From Bos javanicus (Eukaryota; Chordata; Mammalia; Artiodactyla; Bovidae), in NCBI RefSeq assembly GCF_032452875.1, contig NC_083877.1, forward strand, positions 48,037,724-48,101,723: DNA of 64,000 bases, written 5' to 3'. A model generated the notes under the pieces. It had not been told where the DNA came from. It saw nothing but the letters and a program-made list of their open reading frames with translations, and searched no databases. Below are positions 22,135 to 33,910 of the stretch, in pieces. The translations under genes and the position numbers were made by a program. How positions within the stretch are numbered: the stretch's first letter is position 1; each line of letters begins with the position of its first letter.

Positions 22135-22325
22135 TATGTCATGTGTCTTCACAACAACCTTTAGAGGTTGGTAGGAAAGAGATTAGCAGATTCATTTCCA
22201 TATAAGAAGTAGACAGGTGAGGTTCAACTATTTGCCCAAGTTTACAAGCTTGATTGCGGTGGAATGAGACCCTAACTCATCTTTACTGACTCAAATTCCA
22301 GTGCTAAATAATATGTTATGCCATC
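22135..22325 (-). mobile_element. MIR SINE, antisense
   Basis: 'tgtgtcttcacaacaacctt', 'actatttgcccaagtttaca' and 'gaatgagaccctaactcatc' follow MIR in reverse. Confidence 0.75.
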
Positions 22326-23554
22326 TCTAAAAAAACAGAGAAACCTATCATGCTGAGGTCAGTTTCTACATTCTCAGATTTTTCTCTGTAGGGGAACATA
22401 TTGTCTAAATTATATTTGAACAGATGATAAACTTTGGGGCAGATGATAATAGAGCAATGTAAAGGGGGATGGCCTTCATAAATTAGCTACATTTATAGAG
22501 GATTAATAAAGATCATTGAAGACTTCCAAATATCTCATGAACAGCTGCCATTAATGAAGCCTTGAAATAGTCTTTATACGTTGATCACTAGATGTATTCT
22601 GTTCTCATGACTTCCATATTTGGAAAAAAAACATTTGCTTAATACAGTATAGCGGTTTGTTCCTTGGTGTCTGTAAACTTGTAAATACTTTCATGAATTA
22701 AAATGGCTCAAGAAAAGAACATAGTTTATAACTGAAAATTTAATAGGGCATAGATATTTATGTCATCTATTACTATATATTTGCTCAATAATGTATTCTC
22801 TGTATGTTTTATGGAACATGAATCTGATCTCTGAGAGTCTAAATTGAGGTTAGTAAATCTATCATAACAAGGATACTAAATTGTTATTAGAGGAACATAG
22901 GGCTTTTTACTTTTAAGTTTAATACTTAATGAATGTCTGGTTTGTTTTTTTTCAAGTTGCCAAAAATAGGGGTCCTGTTTGGTAGGTAAAGAATCCTGTT
23001 CTTAGGCAATTTTTCGTTCTCCATCACCAGCCACTGTTTCTCCTTCAGGTTCTTTTTCTGTTGCTTTTAGCTCACATTCAATAAATGATGCCTGTATTTT
23101 CATGTTAAATGCTATGTTCTTTTTTAATTTTATTTTTTTTCTGTTTTTATGGAGTGTTATGAAAAACTGCTCACTTTAAGAAATTGACAGGTCCATTAAC
23201 AGAGAACTTTATGTCTGAGAGTCCAAGCAGTTAGGCCTTCTGGATATTCAGGAAGTGGAGGGTGTCAAACCAGTCATTTTTATTGCAGACTAAAATGATG
23301 GCTGCAAGGAGATGGGCTCACATTATCACTTTATATAAATCACCCAGCCTGTCTTTCATTTCTAGCCTTCTCTTAGAAATCAGAAAGCTCAGAGTTCTTA
23401 CACTTAAAATAAGAAAATAACAGAAAGCTTAAGAAACTGGGTCCAGCCCAGCTTATGTCTCAGAGTCTCAAGGGATGTATAGGAAGATGTGCACTTTACA
23501 TCTGATTAATTTCAAAGAGTACATATATTTCTCAAACAAATGAGCATGCATTTT
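22326..23554. other. Unassigned, repeat-poor 1.2-kb AT-rich block
   Basis: No repeat or gene recognised. No open frame over 60 codons. Very AT-rich with scattered T-runs (near 22946 and 23120-23140). Confidence 0.5.
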
Positions 23555-23671
23555 GTAACCACACAAACCTAGTTATAAATCTCAGCCCTGCCATTAATAG
23601 CTGTGTGGCCATGAATAGGTGGTTTAACCTTTCTATGTCTTAGTTATTTTCATCTGTAATGTGACATCAGT
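23555..23671 (+). mobile_element. MIR SINE
   Basis: 'cagccctgccattaatagct', 'gtgtggccatgaataggtgg' and 'tttcatctgtaatgtgaca' are MIR core in sense. It is directly followed by a BovB insertion that probably removed or separated its 3' end. Confidence 0.8.
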
Positions 23672-24344
23672 GACAATTGATGCTCTACAGTTATGGTGCT
23701 TGAGAAGACTCTTGAGAGGCCCTTGGACAGCAAGGAGATCAAACCAGTCTATCCTAAAGGAAATCAACCCTGAATATTTATTGGAACGACTGATGCTGAA
23801 GCTGAAGCTCCAATACTTTGGCCACCTGATGCAAAGAGCTGACTCACTGGAAAATACACTGATACTGGGAAAGATCAAGGGCAGGAGAAGAAGGGGGCAA
23901 CATAGGATGAACTGGATGGATGGCGTTATTGACTCAATGGACATGAGTTTGAGCAAGCTCTGGGAGATAGTGAAGGACAGGGAAGCCTGGCATGTTTCAG
24001 TCTGCTGCTGCTGTTGCTAAGTCGCTTCAGTCATGTCCAACTGTGTGTGACCCCATAGACGGCAGCCCACCAGGCTCTGCCGTCCCTGGGATTCTCCAGG
24101 CAAGAACACTGGAGTGGGCTGCCATTTCCTTCTCCAATGCATGAAAGTGAAAAGTGAAAGTGAAGTCACTCAGTCGTGTCTGACTCTTAGCGACCCCATG
24201 GACTGCAGCCTATCAGGCTCCTCCATCCATGGGATTTTCCAGGCAAGAGTACTGGAGTGGGTTGCCGTTGCCTTCTCCGATGCTTCAGTCTATGGGGTCA
24301 CAAAGAGTTGGACATGACTTAGTCACTGAACAACAACAACAGCA
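23672..24344 (+). mobile_element. BovB 3' end, split by Bov-A2
   Basis: 23672-24003 covers the C-terminal coding part ('ggcccttggacagcaaggag', 'ctgatgctgaagctgaagct'); 24282-24344 holds the last 60 bases ('gagttggacatgacttagtc', then CAA repeats). Removing the Bov-A2 restores one continuous 3' end. A 119-codon open frame at 23661-24020 is the relic of the C-terminal region and runs into the SINE. Confidence 0.95.
24004..24280 (-). mobile_element. Bov-A2 SINE, antisense, nested in BovB
   Basis: Two BovA monomers in reverse: the first from 'ctgctgctgttgctaagtcg', the second after the 'gaaagtgaaaagtgaaagtg' linker. Flanks 'tgtttcagtct' (23993-24003) and 'tgcttcagtct' (24281-24291) differ at one base. 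The order BovB first, Bov-A2 second is certain from the nesting. Confidence 0.95.
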
Positions 24345-24374
24345 ATTCTTCTGATGGAAGAGATATTCAAATGA

Positions 24375-24574
24375 TGGACATTTGGGCTGGAAATTCTTCG
24401 TTGTGGAAGCTTTTTGTGCATTGTAGGATGTTTTGCAGTATCCCTAACCTCTACTTAGGCCCATAGCACCCCATTCCCAGTTGTAACAAAGGAAAAGTGT
24501 CTCTAGACATTTCTCTGGCAACATCCACTGGGGATCAGCATCACCTCGAGTTGAGAACCACTAGTTTAGAGGAA
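24375..24574. mobile_element. MER20 hAT-Charlie relic
   Basis: 'ttgggctggaaattcttcgt', 'cattgtaggatgttttgcag', 'ctctagacatttctctggca' and the terminus 'gagttgagaaccactag' give a near-complete MER20 in the orientation opposite to the copy at 1-199. Confidence 0.88.
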
Positions 24575-25265
24575 GGAGGGAATCTTGAAATCTCGCCAGA
24601 GGCTGGAGTAAGTCACTGATGCCTACAGAGCAGGATTGAAGACTATAAAGAAAGTGCTCCCACACAGTGCCTGGTATCAAGGTGGGCTATCAATAAATTG
24701 AGTTTCTTCTTTTTCCTCTTCCTGGAGTGAATACTATGGTGTGCCTCCACATCCCCACGTGAGGACCAAAACACTCCTTCCGTCAGCTACCAGGAGCATG
24801 GCTGCTGACAGCTCACCGTGTCTCTCCCTGGGCATTGCCCTTAGCTGAAGTGTGCTGTCTCTCTCCAGCCATGTCCCCTCCCTGAGAGCAGCCTAAAGCT
24901 GGCAACTAGTTGTTGCAGGGGTATAAGTCCCAGTCCCCTTGCCTCCATTGGGGATGTCCCTGAAAGGCTATCTCAGCCTCAGAGCTTTAGAGCTGTGGGG
25001 TCACCCGAGACTTTTGTGGGTGGATTGTATTGGCACTTCTCCCTTGCTGGGTCCCATGTCTGTCATTCCTTACAAGTGTTGTTCTTGCGAGCTCTCTCCT
25101 GTCAGCCTCCTGCCCCAAACCTCTACCTCAAAGCCTATTTCTCAGGGAACTCCACCTAGGCCATGCTTCTTTGGAACCATGTTTTGTGGGAATCTGCCAG
25201 TTTTAGTGAGATAATACAAGTCAAGTCCTTAGTTCTGTAGTTAAGCATGACAAACATTACTTATT
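24575..25265. other. Unassigned DNA with possible L2/MIR end
   Basis: At 24660-24705 'cacacagtgcctggtatcaa' and 'ctatcaataaattgag' suggest the 3' end of an old MIR or L2. The rest, including a GC-richer stretch 24750-25180, is unassigned and lacks CpG clustering. Confidence 0.45.
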
Positions 25266-25537
25266 GTTGCTGCTACTGCTAAGTCACTTCAGTCGTGTCT
25301 GACTCTGTGCAACCCCATAGACGGCAGCCCACCAGGCTCCCCCAGCCCTGGGATTCTCCAGGCAAGAACGCTGGAGTGGGTTGCCATTTCCTTCTCCAAT
25401 GCATGAAAATGAAAAGTGAAAGTGAAGTCGCTCAGTCGTGTCCGACTCTTAGCAACCCTATGGACTGCAGCCTACCAGGCTCCTCCGTCCATGGGATTTT
25501 CCAGGCAAGAGTACTGGAGTGGGGTGCCACTGCCTTC
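25266..25537 (-). mobile_element. Bov-A2 SINE, antisense
   Basis: Both monomers present in reverse, from 'ttgctgctactgctaagtca' to 'actggagtggggtgccactg' and 'ccttct'. Downstream 'ttacccattatt' occurs twice (25539-25551 and 25561-25572) and the upstream flank is 'attacttatt', so the target duplication is not cleanly resolved. Confidence 0.93.
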
Positions 25538-25840
25538 TTTACCCATTATTAGTATCTGAATTTACCCATTATTTAAGTTATGTGTATCTTAGATTTTGTT
25601 ACTTCCTATGGGTAATGGAAGGCAGCACTGATGGCAGAGTAGCAGGACGAATGCTCATTTTCTCCTGTGAAAACACCAAAATAGCAACTAGCTCCTGAGC
25701 AACCATCAACAGGAGAATTCTGGATCCCACCAAAAAAAGATACCCTGTGTCCAAGGGCAAAGGAGAAGCCCCAACAAGACGGTAGGAGAGGCACAATCGT
25801 GTTTAAAATCAAATCTCAGACCCGCCAAAGATGCTCAGAG

Positions 25841-26433
25841 GGCACAAACAAAACCTTGTGTGTACCACAAGTGAGGGAAGGGACCAGTGACCCCTACAAG
25901 AGACTGAGCCAGACCTGCCTTTGAGTGTTTGAGTGTCTCTTGTGGGGGCACAGGTCAGCAGTGACCTGCCGCCAGGGCAGGGGCTCTGGCTGCAGCAGAC
26001 CTGGGCGGTGCAGCATGGGGCATGAGTCCTCGTGCAGGAGGTCGCCATTACCCCGCACCGTAGGGCCTCTGAGCAGACAAGCCACAAACTGGAGAACACT
26101 TATACCAAAGAAGTTCTCACACTGTTACAAAAATTCTAGGGTCCACAACAGACTTCCCAACCTGGGGATCCAGCCAAAGGACTGAGAACCCCCAGGGAAA
26201 CAGACTTTTCAAGGGCACAACTAAACCTTGTGTGCACCAGGACCCAAGAGAAAGGAACAGTGACCCCACAAGAGGCTGAGCCAAACTCGCCTTTGAGTAT
26301 CTGGGAGTCTCCGGCGGAGGTGTGGGTCAACAGTGGCCTGCCACGGGGTCGGGGCACTGACTACAGCAGTCCTGGGAACTGTGGTGTGGTGGCATAAGTC
26401 CTTCCGAAGGAGGTCCCCATGACCGCCAGTACC
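25841..26433 (+). repeat. Duplicated 5' module in BovB, 373-base period
   Basis: The roughly 220-base segment 25841-26060 and the segment 26214-26433 are clearly homologous. Both contain 'aaaccttgtgtg', 'gaccagtgacccc' or 'aacagtgaccccac', 'agactgagccagacctgcct' or 'aggctgagccaaactcgcct', and a purine-rich end before 'cgccatta' or 'cccatgac'. The offset is 373 bases. Between them is a 150-base linker containing 'caaactggagaacacttata'. The duplication lies upstream of the coding region, where the promoter of an RTE element would be. Confidence 0.85.
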
Positions 26434-27064
26434 CCTACCATAGTTTGGCCTAAGGCCAAACTACAGGGAGGGAACACAGCCCCACCCATTAGCAGAAAAT
26501 TAGATCAAAGATTTACTGACCATAGGCCTGCCCACCAGAGAAAGACCCAGTTTTACATAGCCAGTACCTACCACCAGGAAGCTTCCAAAAGCCTCTTATC
26601 CTCATGTATCAGAGGGCAGATAGAGTAGAAAACACAATCACAGAAAAGTAACCAAACTGATCACATGGATCACAACACTGTCTAAATGAAACTGTGAGCC
26701 ATGCCATATGAGGCCACTCTAGACTGATATGATAGGTCGTGGTGGAGAGTTCAGACAAAATGTGGTCCATTGGAGAAGGAAATGGCAAACCACTTCAGCA
26801 TTCTTACCTTGAGAACCCCATGAACAGTATGAAAAGGCAAAAATATATGACACTGAAAGATGAACTCCATAGGTTGATAGGTGCTCGATATACTACTGGA
26901 GAAGAGTGGAGAAATAGCTACAGAAAGAAAGAAGAGGCTGAGTCAAAGCAGAAACAATGTTGGTTGTGGATGTGTCTCATGGTGAAAGTAAAGTCTGATG
27001 CTTTAAAGGACAATATTTCATAGGAAACTGGAATGTTAAGTCCATGAATTAGGGTAAACTGGAA

Positions 27065-29500
27065 GTGGTCAAACAGGAGATGACAAGAGTGAATATTGAC
27101 ATTTTCAGAATCAGTGAGCTAAAATGGACTGAAACAGGTGAATTTAATTCAGATGACCATTATATCTACTACTGTGGGCAAGAATCTCTTAGAAGAAATG
27201 GAGTAGCCCTCATAGTCAACAAGAGTCTGAAATGTAGTACTTGGGTACAATCTCAAAAATGACAGAATGACCTCTGTTCATTTCCAAGTCAAACCATTTT
27301 CAGTATCACAGTAATCCAAATCTATGTCCCAGCCACTAATGCTGAAGAAGCTGGAGTTGATTGGTTTAGGTCTATGAAGACATACAAGACCTCCTAGAAC
27401 TAACACCCAAAAAAGATGTCCTTTTCATCATAGGGGACTGGAATGCAAAAGTCGGAAGTCAAGAGATACCTGGAGTAACAGGCAAGTTTGGCCTTGGAGG
27501 ATGAAATGAAGCAGGGCAAAGGCTAACAGAGTTAGGCCAAAAGAACACACTGGTCATAGCAAACACCCTCTTCCAACATCAGAGATGACTCTACACATAG
27601 ACATCACCAGATGGTCAATACTGAAATTAGATTGATTATATTTTTTGCAGCTGAAGATGGAGAAACTCTATACAGTCAGCAAAAACAAGACAGGGAGCTG
27701 ACTGTGGCTTAGATCATGAACTCCTTATTGCCAAATTCAGACATATGGAAAAAAGTAGGGAAAACCACTAGGCCATTAAGGTATGACCTAATCAAATCCT
27801 TTACAATAGTACAGTGGAAATAACAAATAGATTCAACGGATTAGATCTGATAGAGTGTTTAAAGAACTATGAACAGAGTTTCGTAACATTGTACAGGAGG
27901 CGGTGATCAAAACCATTCCCAAGAAAAAGAAATGCAAAAAGGAAAAATGGCTGTCTAAGGAAGCCTTACAAATAGCTGAGAAAAGAAGTGAAACATTATT
28001 TTAATGCTTTAATTTCTTTAAAACATCTGAATTAAAAAGAAGTGACGTGAAAGGCAAAGGAGAAAAGGAAAGATATATCTACCTGAATGCAGAGGTCCGA
28101 AGAATAGCAGGGAGAGATAAGAAAGCCTTAAGTGATCAATGCAAAGAAATAGATGAAAACAATAGAATGGGGGAAGACTGGAGATCTCTTCAAGAGAATT
28201 AGAGATACCAAGGGAACATTTCATGCAAAGATGGGCACAATAAATTAGGTCAGAAATGGTACAGACCTAAAAGGAGCAGAAGATATTAAGAAGAGGTGGC
28301 AAGAACACAAAGAGGAGCTATACAAAAAAGATCTTAATGACCCAGAAAACCACGATGGTGTGATCACTCACCTAGAGCCAGATATCTTGGAGTGTGAAGT
28401 CAAGTGGGCCTTAGGAAGCATCAGTGTAAGTAAAACTAGTGGAGGTGATGGAATTCCAGTTGAGCTATTCCAAACCCTGAAAGATGATGCTGTGAAAGTG
28501 CTGCACTCAGTATGCCAGCAAACTGGAAAACTCAGCTGTGGCCACAGGACTGGTAAAGGTCAATTTTCATCCCAAGCCCAAAGAAGGGCAATGCCAAAGA
28601 GCGTTCAAACTACCACACAATTGCACTCATTTCACATCCTAGCAAAATAATGCTCAAAATTCTCCAAGCCAGGCTTCAACAGTATGTGAATTGAGAACTT
28701 CCAGATGTTCAAGCTGGATTTAGAAAAGGCAGAGGAGCCAGAGATCAAATTGCCAACATTCATTGGAGCATAGAAAAAGTAAGAGAATTCCAGAAAAAAC
28801 ATACGCTTCTGCTTCATTGACTATGTGAAAGCTTTTGACTGTTAGATCACAACAAACTGTGGAAAATTCTTAAAAAGATGGGAATACCAGACCACCTTAC
28901 CTGCTTCCTGTGAAACCTGTATGCAGGTTAAGAAGCAACAGAACTGAATATGAAACAACAGACTGATTCCAAATCTGGAAAGGAGTACATCAAGGCTATA
29001 TATTGTCACTCTGCTTATTTAACTTCTATGCAGAGTACATCATACGAAATGCTGGGCTGGATGAAACACAAGCTGGAATCAAGATTGTGGGGAGAAATAT
29101 TCATGACATCACCCTTATGGAGGAAAATGAAGAGTAACTAAAGAGCCTCTTGATGAAAGTGAAAGAGGAGAGTGAAAAAGTTGGCTTAAAACTCAACATT
29201 CAGAAAACTAAGATCATGGCAATTGGTCCCATCACTTCATGACAAATAGATGAGGAAACAATGGAAATGGTGACAGGCTTTATTTTCTTGGGCTCCAAAA
29301 TCACTGCAGATGGTGACTGCAGCCATGAAATTAAAAGATGCTTGCTCCTTGGAAGAAAAGTTATGACCAACCTAGATAGCATATTAAAAAGCAGAGACAT
29401 TACTTTTCTGACAAAGGTCCGTCTAATCAAAGCTATGGTTTTTCCAGTAGTCATATGTGGATGTGAGAACTGGACTATAAAGAAAGCTGAATGCTGAAGA
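27065..29500 (+). pseudogene. BovB endonuclease-reverse transcriptase relic
   Basis: 27065-27262 keeps the N-terminal AP-endonuclease start ('VNIDIFRISELKWT', 'HYIYYCGQESLRRNGVA'). The endonuclease motif 'GDWNAKVGS' reads near 27434-27460. The later catalytic serine-aspartate-histidine box reads Leu-Asp-His at 27709-27717, so serine is lost. 28360-28560 keeps the start of the RT ('LEPDILECEVKWAL', 'GGDGIPVELFQ'). The YADD stretch is deleted: at 29091-29115 'ggagaaatat' joins directly to 'tcatgacatcaccctt'. 29261-29497 is open again. Frames differ between pieces. No active enzyme is possible. Confidence 0.88.
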
Positions 29501-29852
29501 ATTGATGCTTTTTAACTGTGGTGTTGAGAAGATTCTTGAGAATCTCTTGGACTGCAAGGAGATCAAACTAGTCAATTGTAAAGAAAATCAATCCTGAATA
29601 TTCATTGGAAGGACTGAAGCTGAAGCTTCAATACTTTGACCACCTGATGTGAAGAACTGACTCATTTGAAAAGACTGTAATGCTAGGAAAGATCGAAGGC
29701 AGGAGGAGATGGTTGAATGGCATCATGGACTCCATGGCTATGAGTTTGAGCAAGCTCCGGGAGATGGTGAGGACAGGATAGCCTGGGTTGCTGCAGTCCA
29801 TGGGATTGCAGAGTTAGACACAACTAAGCCTCTGAACAACAATAGGTAATTG

Positions 29853-30454
29853 TTTTTGAGGCAGTTATCCTTAGAAATAAACTGTATATCATTTTATGAA
29901 TATTATACCTTTCAGGAGTTGGCTAGCTCATTCTCAGATGAGTTCTGCTGACCATATCTCCTCATACTGGTGATCTCCTAATTTTCTAAGTTCTGATCAG
30001 AGGTGGTAACCCATTTAAAATGTCTCCAGGGTGTACATTGAGGCAGACTCCTGAGGGATCACAGCATTGTAGGGAGGGAACCTTGTTATCATTCCAGGTT
30101 ACCATAAATTTTGATCTGTACTATATCTGCACTTGTGAATAATAGGTTTTTTCACTCTTCTTTCAGGATCAGAAGTTTTCGAAGGGTCATCTTTGCATCT
30201 TTCTCTCTCCCCCCTCTCCATCTTCACTTCCAATACTTTATGTCATAGACTTTCAGTATACACTGCCTGAGGTGTGGTTGGAGGAGCAGGGTTTGAGAAG
30301 GCAGAGAAGGAATGATGAGCTGAGGCACAAAAGCAAAGCTTCTCTTGCTGGAGGATGTGAACCCCAGGCTTCTCGGTAGGAGACCAGGAGCATCAGACTC
30401 ATAGCATAAACACAGACATTTTTGTGGAATATAATACTGACATTAATTTGCATA
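29853..30454. other. Unassigned DNA
   Basis: Nothing recognised. An 82-codon minus frame (30253-30501) has no motif. Confidence 0.45.
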
Positions 30455-30630
30455 ATATTTATCAAGGGTTTAGTGCATGCCAGAGCATTTTCTCTGACCA
30501 ATCTTTGCTAATCATTTTCTGATGTCCTACTAAGGTAGGCCAGTCATTATCCTGTTTTTAAACTCAAGATATACATCTTACTTATTAAAACCAAAGGGCA
30601 GAATTGAAATCCACATCTGCTCAATTTTAA
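30455..30630 (-). mobile_element. MIR relic, antisense
   Basis: 'caagggtttagtgcatgcca', 'gcaattatcc'-like core replaced by 'gtcattatcctgtttttaaa', and 'gggcagaattgaaatccaca' suggest MIR in reverse. Diverged. Confidence 0.5.
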
Positions 30631-30737
30631 AGAATTTTCCAAATGACCATGAATTTCTCAGATGGTCTAACCCAAACCTTTTCCATGAAATCTAATGTAA
30701 CAGAAGGCAAATTTTATAAAAAAGTTCCTTTAGAAGA

Positions 30738-31014
30738 TTTATGTATTTATTTGGCTGCTCTGGATCATCATTACTGCGCATGGGCCTTCTCTGGTTTCAC
30801 TCAGCGGGGTCTCCTCCTCATTGTGGTGAGTGGGCTCGTCACTGCAGTGGCTTTTCGTTGCAGAGCACAGGCTCTAGGTGCACTGGAGCAGTAGTTATGG
30901 TTCATGGCCTTACTTGCTTCTCAGCAAGTGGGATCTTTCCAGACCAGGGATCGGACCTGTGTCTCTTGCACTGGCAGGCAAATTCTCAACCACTAGACCC
31001 CTAGGGAAACCCGA
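30738..31014 (-). mobile_element. CHR-type SINE, antisense
   Basis: 'gtatttatttggctgctctg', 'cttttcgttgcagagcacag' and 'caagtgggatctttccagac' lead to the head complement 'ccactagacccctagggaaa'. Flanking sequence is AT-rich and no clear target duplication is visible. Confidence 0.88.
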
Positions 31015-31015
31015 A

Positions 31016-31611
31016 ATCTTATAAAATTTTAAGATATTTTAAGAGAACCCTCCCCGAAAAAGTCATTTGGGGTGGAAGCAAGTCACTTCCAGTCACTTTT
31101 TCTGGACTCCAATTCTATCTCTTTATTTTTGAGGAAAATCTATTTTCTCAATCTCAGTTTCCATGAGGAGTGATTTTCCTTATACATACTCCCAGCCTCT
31201 GTTTTCTCACAACCTTGGGAGGTGGAACGGCCCTCTGATTGATAAATGTGGAAAGAGTCATTAAGGACGCTCAGCTCTGTGACACCTTTGTTCTCGCTCT
31301 TGCATGTGCTTTCCTCCTTTTTCAGAGAGCAGTTGGATCCTAGAGTTTTCCAGGTGCTCTTCTTTCCTGGGTGGCTGCCACATTACTGGGTGGGTAAGAA
31401 GCCTTCCTGGTTCAGGGGTTCACATGTCTGGTCCACTGGACTCACCAAAGCTATACTCTTTTGCTTGAGTTCTGTAAGTAATAAAGATGATACTTGACCT
31501 CTATTTCAACTCTTCTGTTTCTCAAATTGCTCAGAACCTGGTTGGGGAAGGAGGCCTATTTATTGCAGATTCCCCTGAAGCCCTCCACGTTCCTGCCTGC
31601 TAGGAGTATAT
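31016..31611. other. Unassigned DNA
   Basis: No repeat recognised. Open frames up to 83 codons (31246-31497) have no motif. Confidence 0.45.
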
Positions 31612-31805
31612 TAAGAACCAACCCACTTGCCAACGCAAGAGACACAAGGGACATGGTTGGGTTGGGAAGATCCCCTGGAGGAGAATGTGGCAGCCACTCC
31701 AGAATTCTTGCCTAGAGAATCCCATTGACAGGGGAGCCTGGCAGGCTACGCAGTCCATAGGATTGCACAGAGTTGGACATGACTGAAGTGACTTTGCACG
31801 CAGGA
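31612..31805 (+). mobile_element. Bov-tA SINE with damaged head
   Basis: The body from 'gttgggttgggaagatcccc' to 'gttggacatgactgaagtga' is clear. The tRNA-derived head is short and altered ('acccacttgccaacgcaaga'), lacking the first 20-30 bases. Confidence 0.9.
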
Positions 31806-33744
31806 CTATATTTGGGGATAGCTTGAGATCTGCTGGTCTATGTTGTGAACTTGCTTTCCTGTTTTCTTGCCCTAGTCTGGTAGTTCCTCCCAACCTGGAA
31901 TTCTGTTCCTCTCTAATTCCTCTTTCTCCCTCTTAATCTTCCTCTGCCCAGGGTTCACAGCAAGGAGCAGAGTAAAAATTTTATTATCTGCAGTTTTCAG
32001 TTTCTTGGGTGTCAAAAGCAGGGTTCATACTACGAAAATCTTCTCTTCAGAGATGCTCTCATTGTTTCAAAAATGGTATTAATAAAAACAGCATATGAAA
32101 TTGACCATTTTCATAGGGCATCCGTGGTAAGGTCTTTGTTGTAACTGACAAACCAGGTGCAGAATATTCCATGTATAATTTAGACCCCTTCCCTGTGGAC
32201 TACTCTGCTGGTTTTGTATATAACTTCAGTTATTATTGCCATTAAGAAAAGATATTTTAGGGACAAACTCATTTTTTGAATAGATTGTTATCTCAAATTA
32301 AAAAAGATTACGGGAACTGGCAATCAATGCAGCCATCTAATTGCTATTTCTCCAATTAAAAATTAATATACAGAAAGAGCTGCCTGGAACCAATTGGTCT
32401 TTAGATAATTTTGAAATGAGGGGAAAGAAGAATAGTTTTAAAGCAGCAGGCTCAGGTGGTTGAAGGCAGGGTTTGTGGATCCCCGTCTCTTTTGCAGTAA
32501 GGCTGCAGGGACAGGCATGTTCCTGACCTTGCCCTGTGGCCACCACACCCAGGACTGACTGGAAACAAAAGAACGCTGTGAATGTGTCTCATTGTTCTGC
32601 CTCTGTTGAAGATTTATGTGTAAAATCACTGCATTTTGTGATGTACTGAAGAATAGATGGCAGGTGTCATTTTCGTACAGTTCATGTCATTTCATGGAAA
32701 CTGTAGAAAACGTGTGTGACGGTGCTTGTGCTAAAAATGTTCTCCTGTTCTTTGAGGATGTCAGTGATGCCATCCCAGCTCCTTCTCTTCTGCAGAACTT
32801 CATTTGCTGAGCAGTGTTCGGATAGATGGGGACCAAGGAAAATGAAGTCAGAAGAAGACTCTTGTATCTTAAAAGACAGGATGTTCTGCTTGGTTCAGAA
32901 TAAGACTCTTGAAGCTGAAGGAGTTACACTTTGCATTTGGAGGCTAATAGGTACTTAATTTTAATCAGGAACAAATTATTATACATGTGTGTATATATGT
33001 ACATACATATATACGTATGATAAATAAAATGGGTGGGAAAGCTTATGTATCCAGAGTTCTAATCAGATCCCGATAAGGAGGTGGGTTTCAGTGAGAAGAG
33101 AGTAGCCCTTTATTGGATGGAGCAGGGATTTTATGTGGAACCACATGGAATTCACATCTGGGATGATGGAACGTTACTTCAGATCTTCTCATCTCCAGAA
33201 AGATAAGATGGAGCTGGAGAAGATGCAGAGTAAGAGTGCAGAAATGGTTCAAGGGACAGTAGACTGGCTAAGAAAATGTAGGCCTATCTGTTGCTTAGAG
33301 TTGGATGAAAGCCCTGGGGCACCGAAGTGAGGATGTGTCCAAAAAAGCCTAGCTGTCTGCAGCCAGGGAACTGGTTGTGAAATTTGTGAAGACTGATTGA
33401 GGAATCAGAAGGCAAAGAACTGAGATGGAGAGGGAGCTGAGAGGGAGGTTTAGAACCTAGAAAAGGAATGTTAGCTTAGAACACAGGCACCAAACCTCTA
33501 TTGCTCATTATCTGCAGCTGGGGTAAAATTCAATACAAACGGTTCTCGTCAAAGTAGGGATGATGACATCAAAGTGATGTCGAGGAAGACCAGAGAACCT
33601 TCCCACAATTCCTTGTTCTCTGTTTCTTCCAGTTTTTCCTGAATCTCACTTAATGGCCCTCTTGGTCTTCCCTAGTTAAGGTAGTTAAGCCTGAACCTGG
33701 GGAGACATTTGGGGAGTCTCACCCAGGCAGCATCATATGCCATC
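31806..33744. other. Unassigned 1.9-kb block
   Basis: No interspersed repeat recognised. A TA/TG-rich run lies near 32980-33020. The stretch 33060-33660 is purine-rich and could be an old LTR or transposon, but no terminus is visible. Open frames stay below 85 codons and show no motif. Confidence 0.5.
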
Positions 33745-33910
33745 ATAACCATCCTGTCATGTAGTTTCCATTATCAACATCACTGTTGCATTTTGCAGAG
33801 AAAGAAACAAAGACGCTATGCCAAGGTGCCAAGGTTAAAGCTAGTATATGTTTTAGTCAAGATTTGAATCCAGGCAGCCTGGTCCACATTCTTAACATGT
33901 TCTACTGCCT
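33745..33910 (-). mobile_element. MIR SINE, antisense
   Basis: 'gcattttgcagagaaagaaa', 'tgccaaggttaaagctagta' and 'gatttgaatccaggcagcct' give MIR in reverse including the head, which ends near 'cacattcttaacatgttcta'. Confidence 0.8.

Larger units (their letters stand above)
25619..29841 (+). mobile_element. BovB LINE, near full length, sense
   Basis: The only long BovB here: an extended 5' region (25619-26730), an endonuclease part (about 27060-27760), a reverse-transcriptase part (about 28350-29200) and a C-terminal part with the usual 3' CAA-rich end ('cctctgaacaacaataggt'). BovB is an RTE-clade retrotransposon that reached ruminants by horizontal transfer and mobilises Bov-tA and Bov-A2. 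Weak flank similarity 'atgggtaatgg' (25608-25618) and 'ataggtaattg' (29842-29852) may be an old target duplication. Stops and frameshifts occur throughout, so it is dead. Confidence 0.95.

Noticed and set aside
24750..25180. GC-richer stretch considered as a CpG island
   Set aside because: CpG dinucleotides are sparse; GC comes mainly from CC/GG and TG/CA words.
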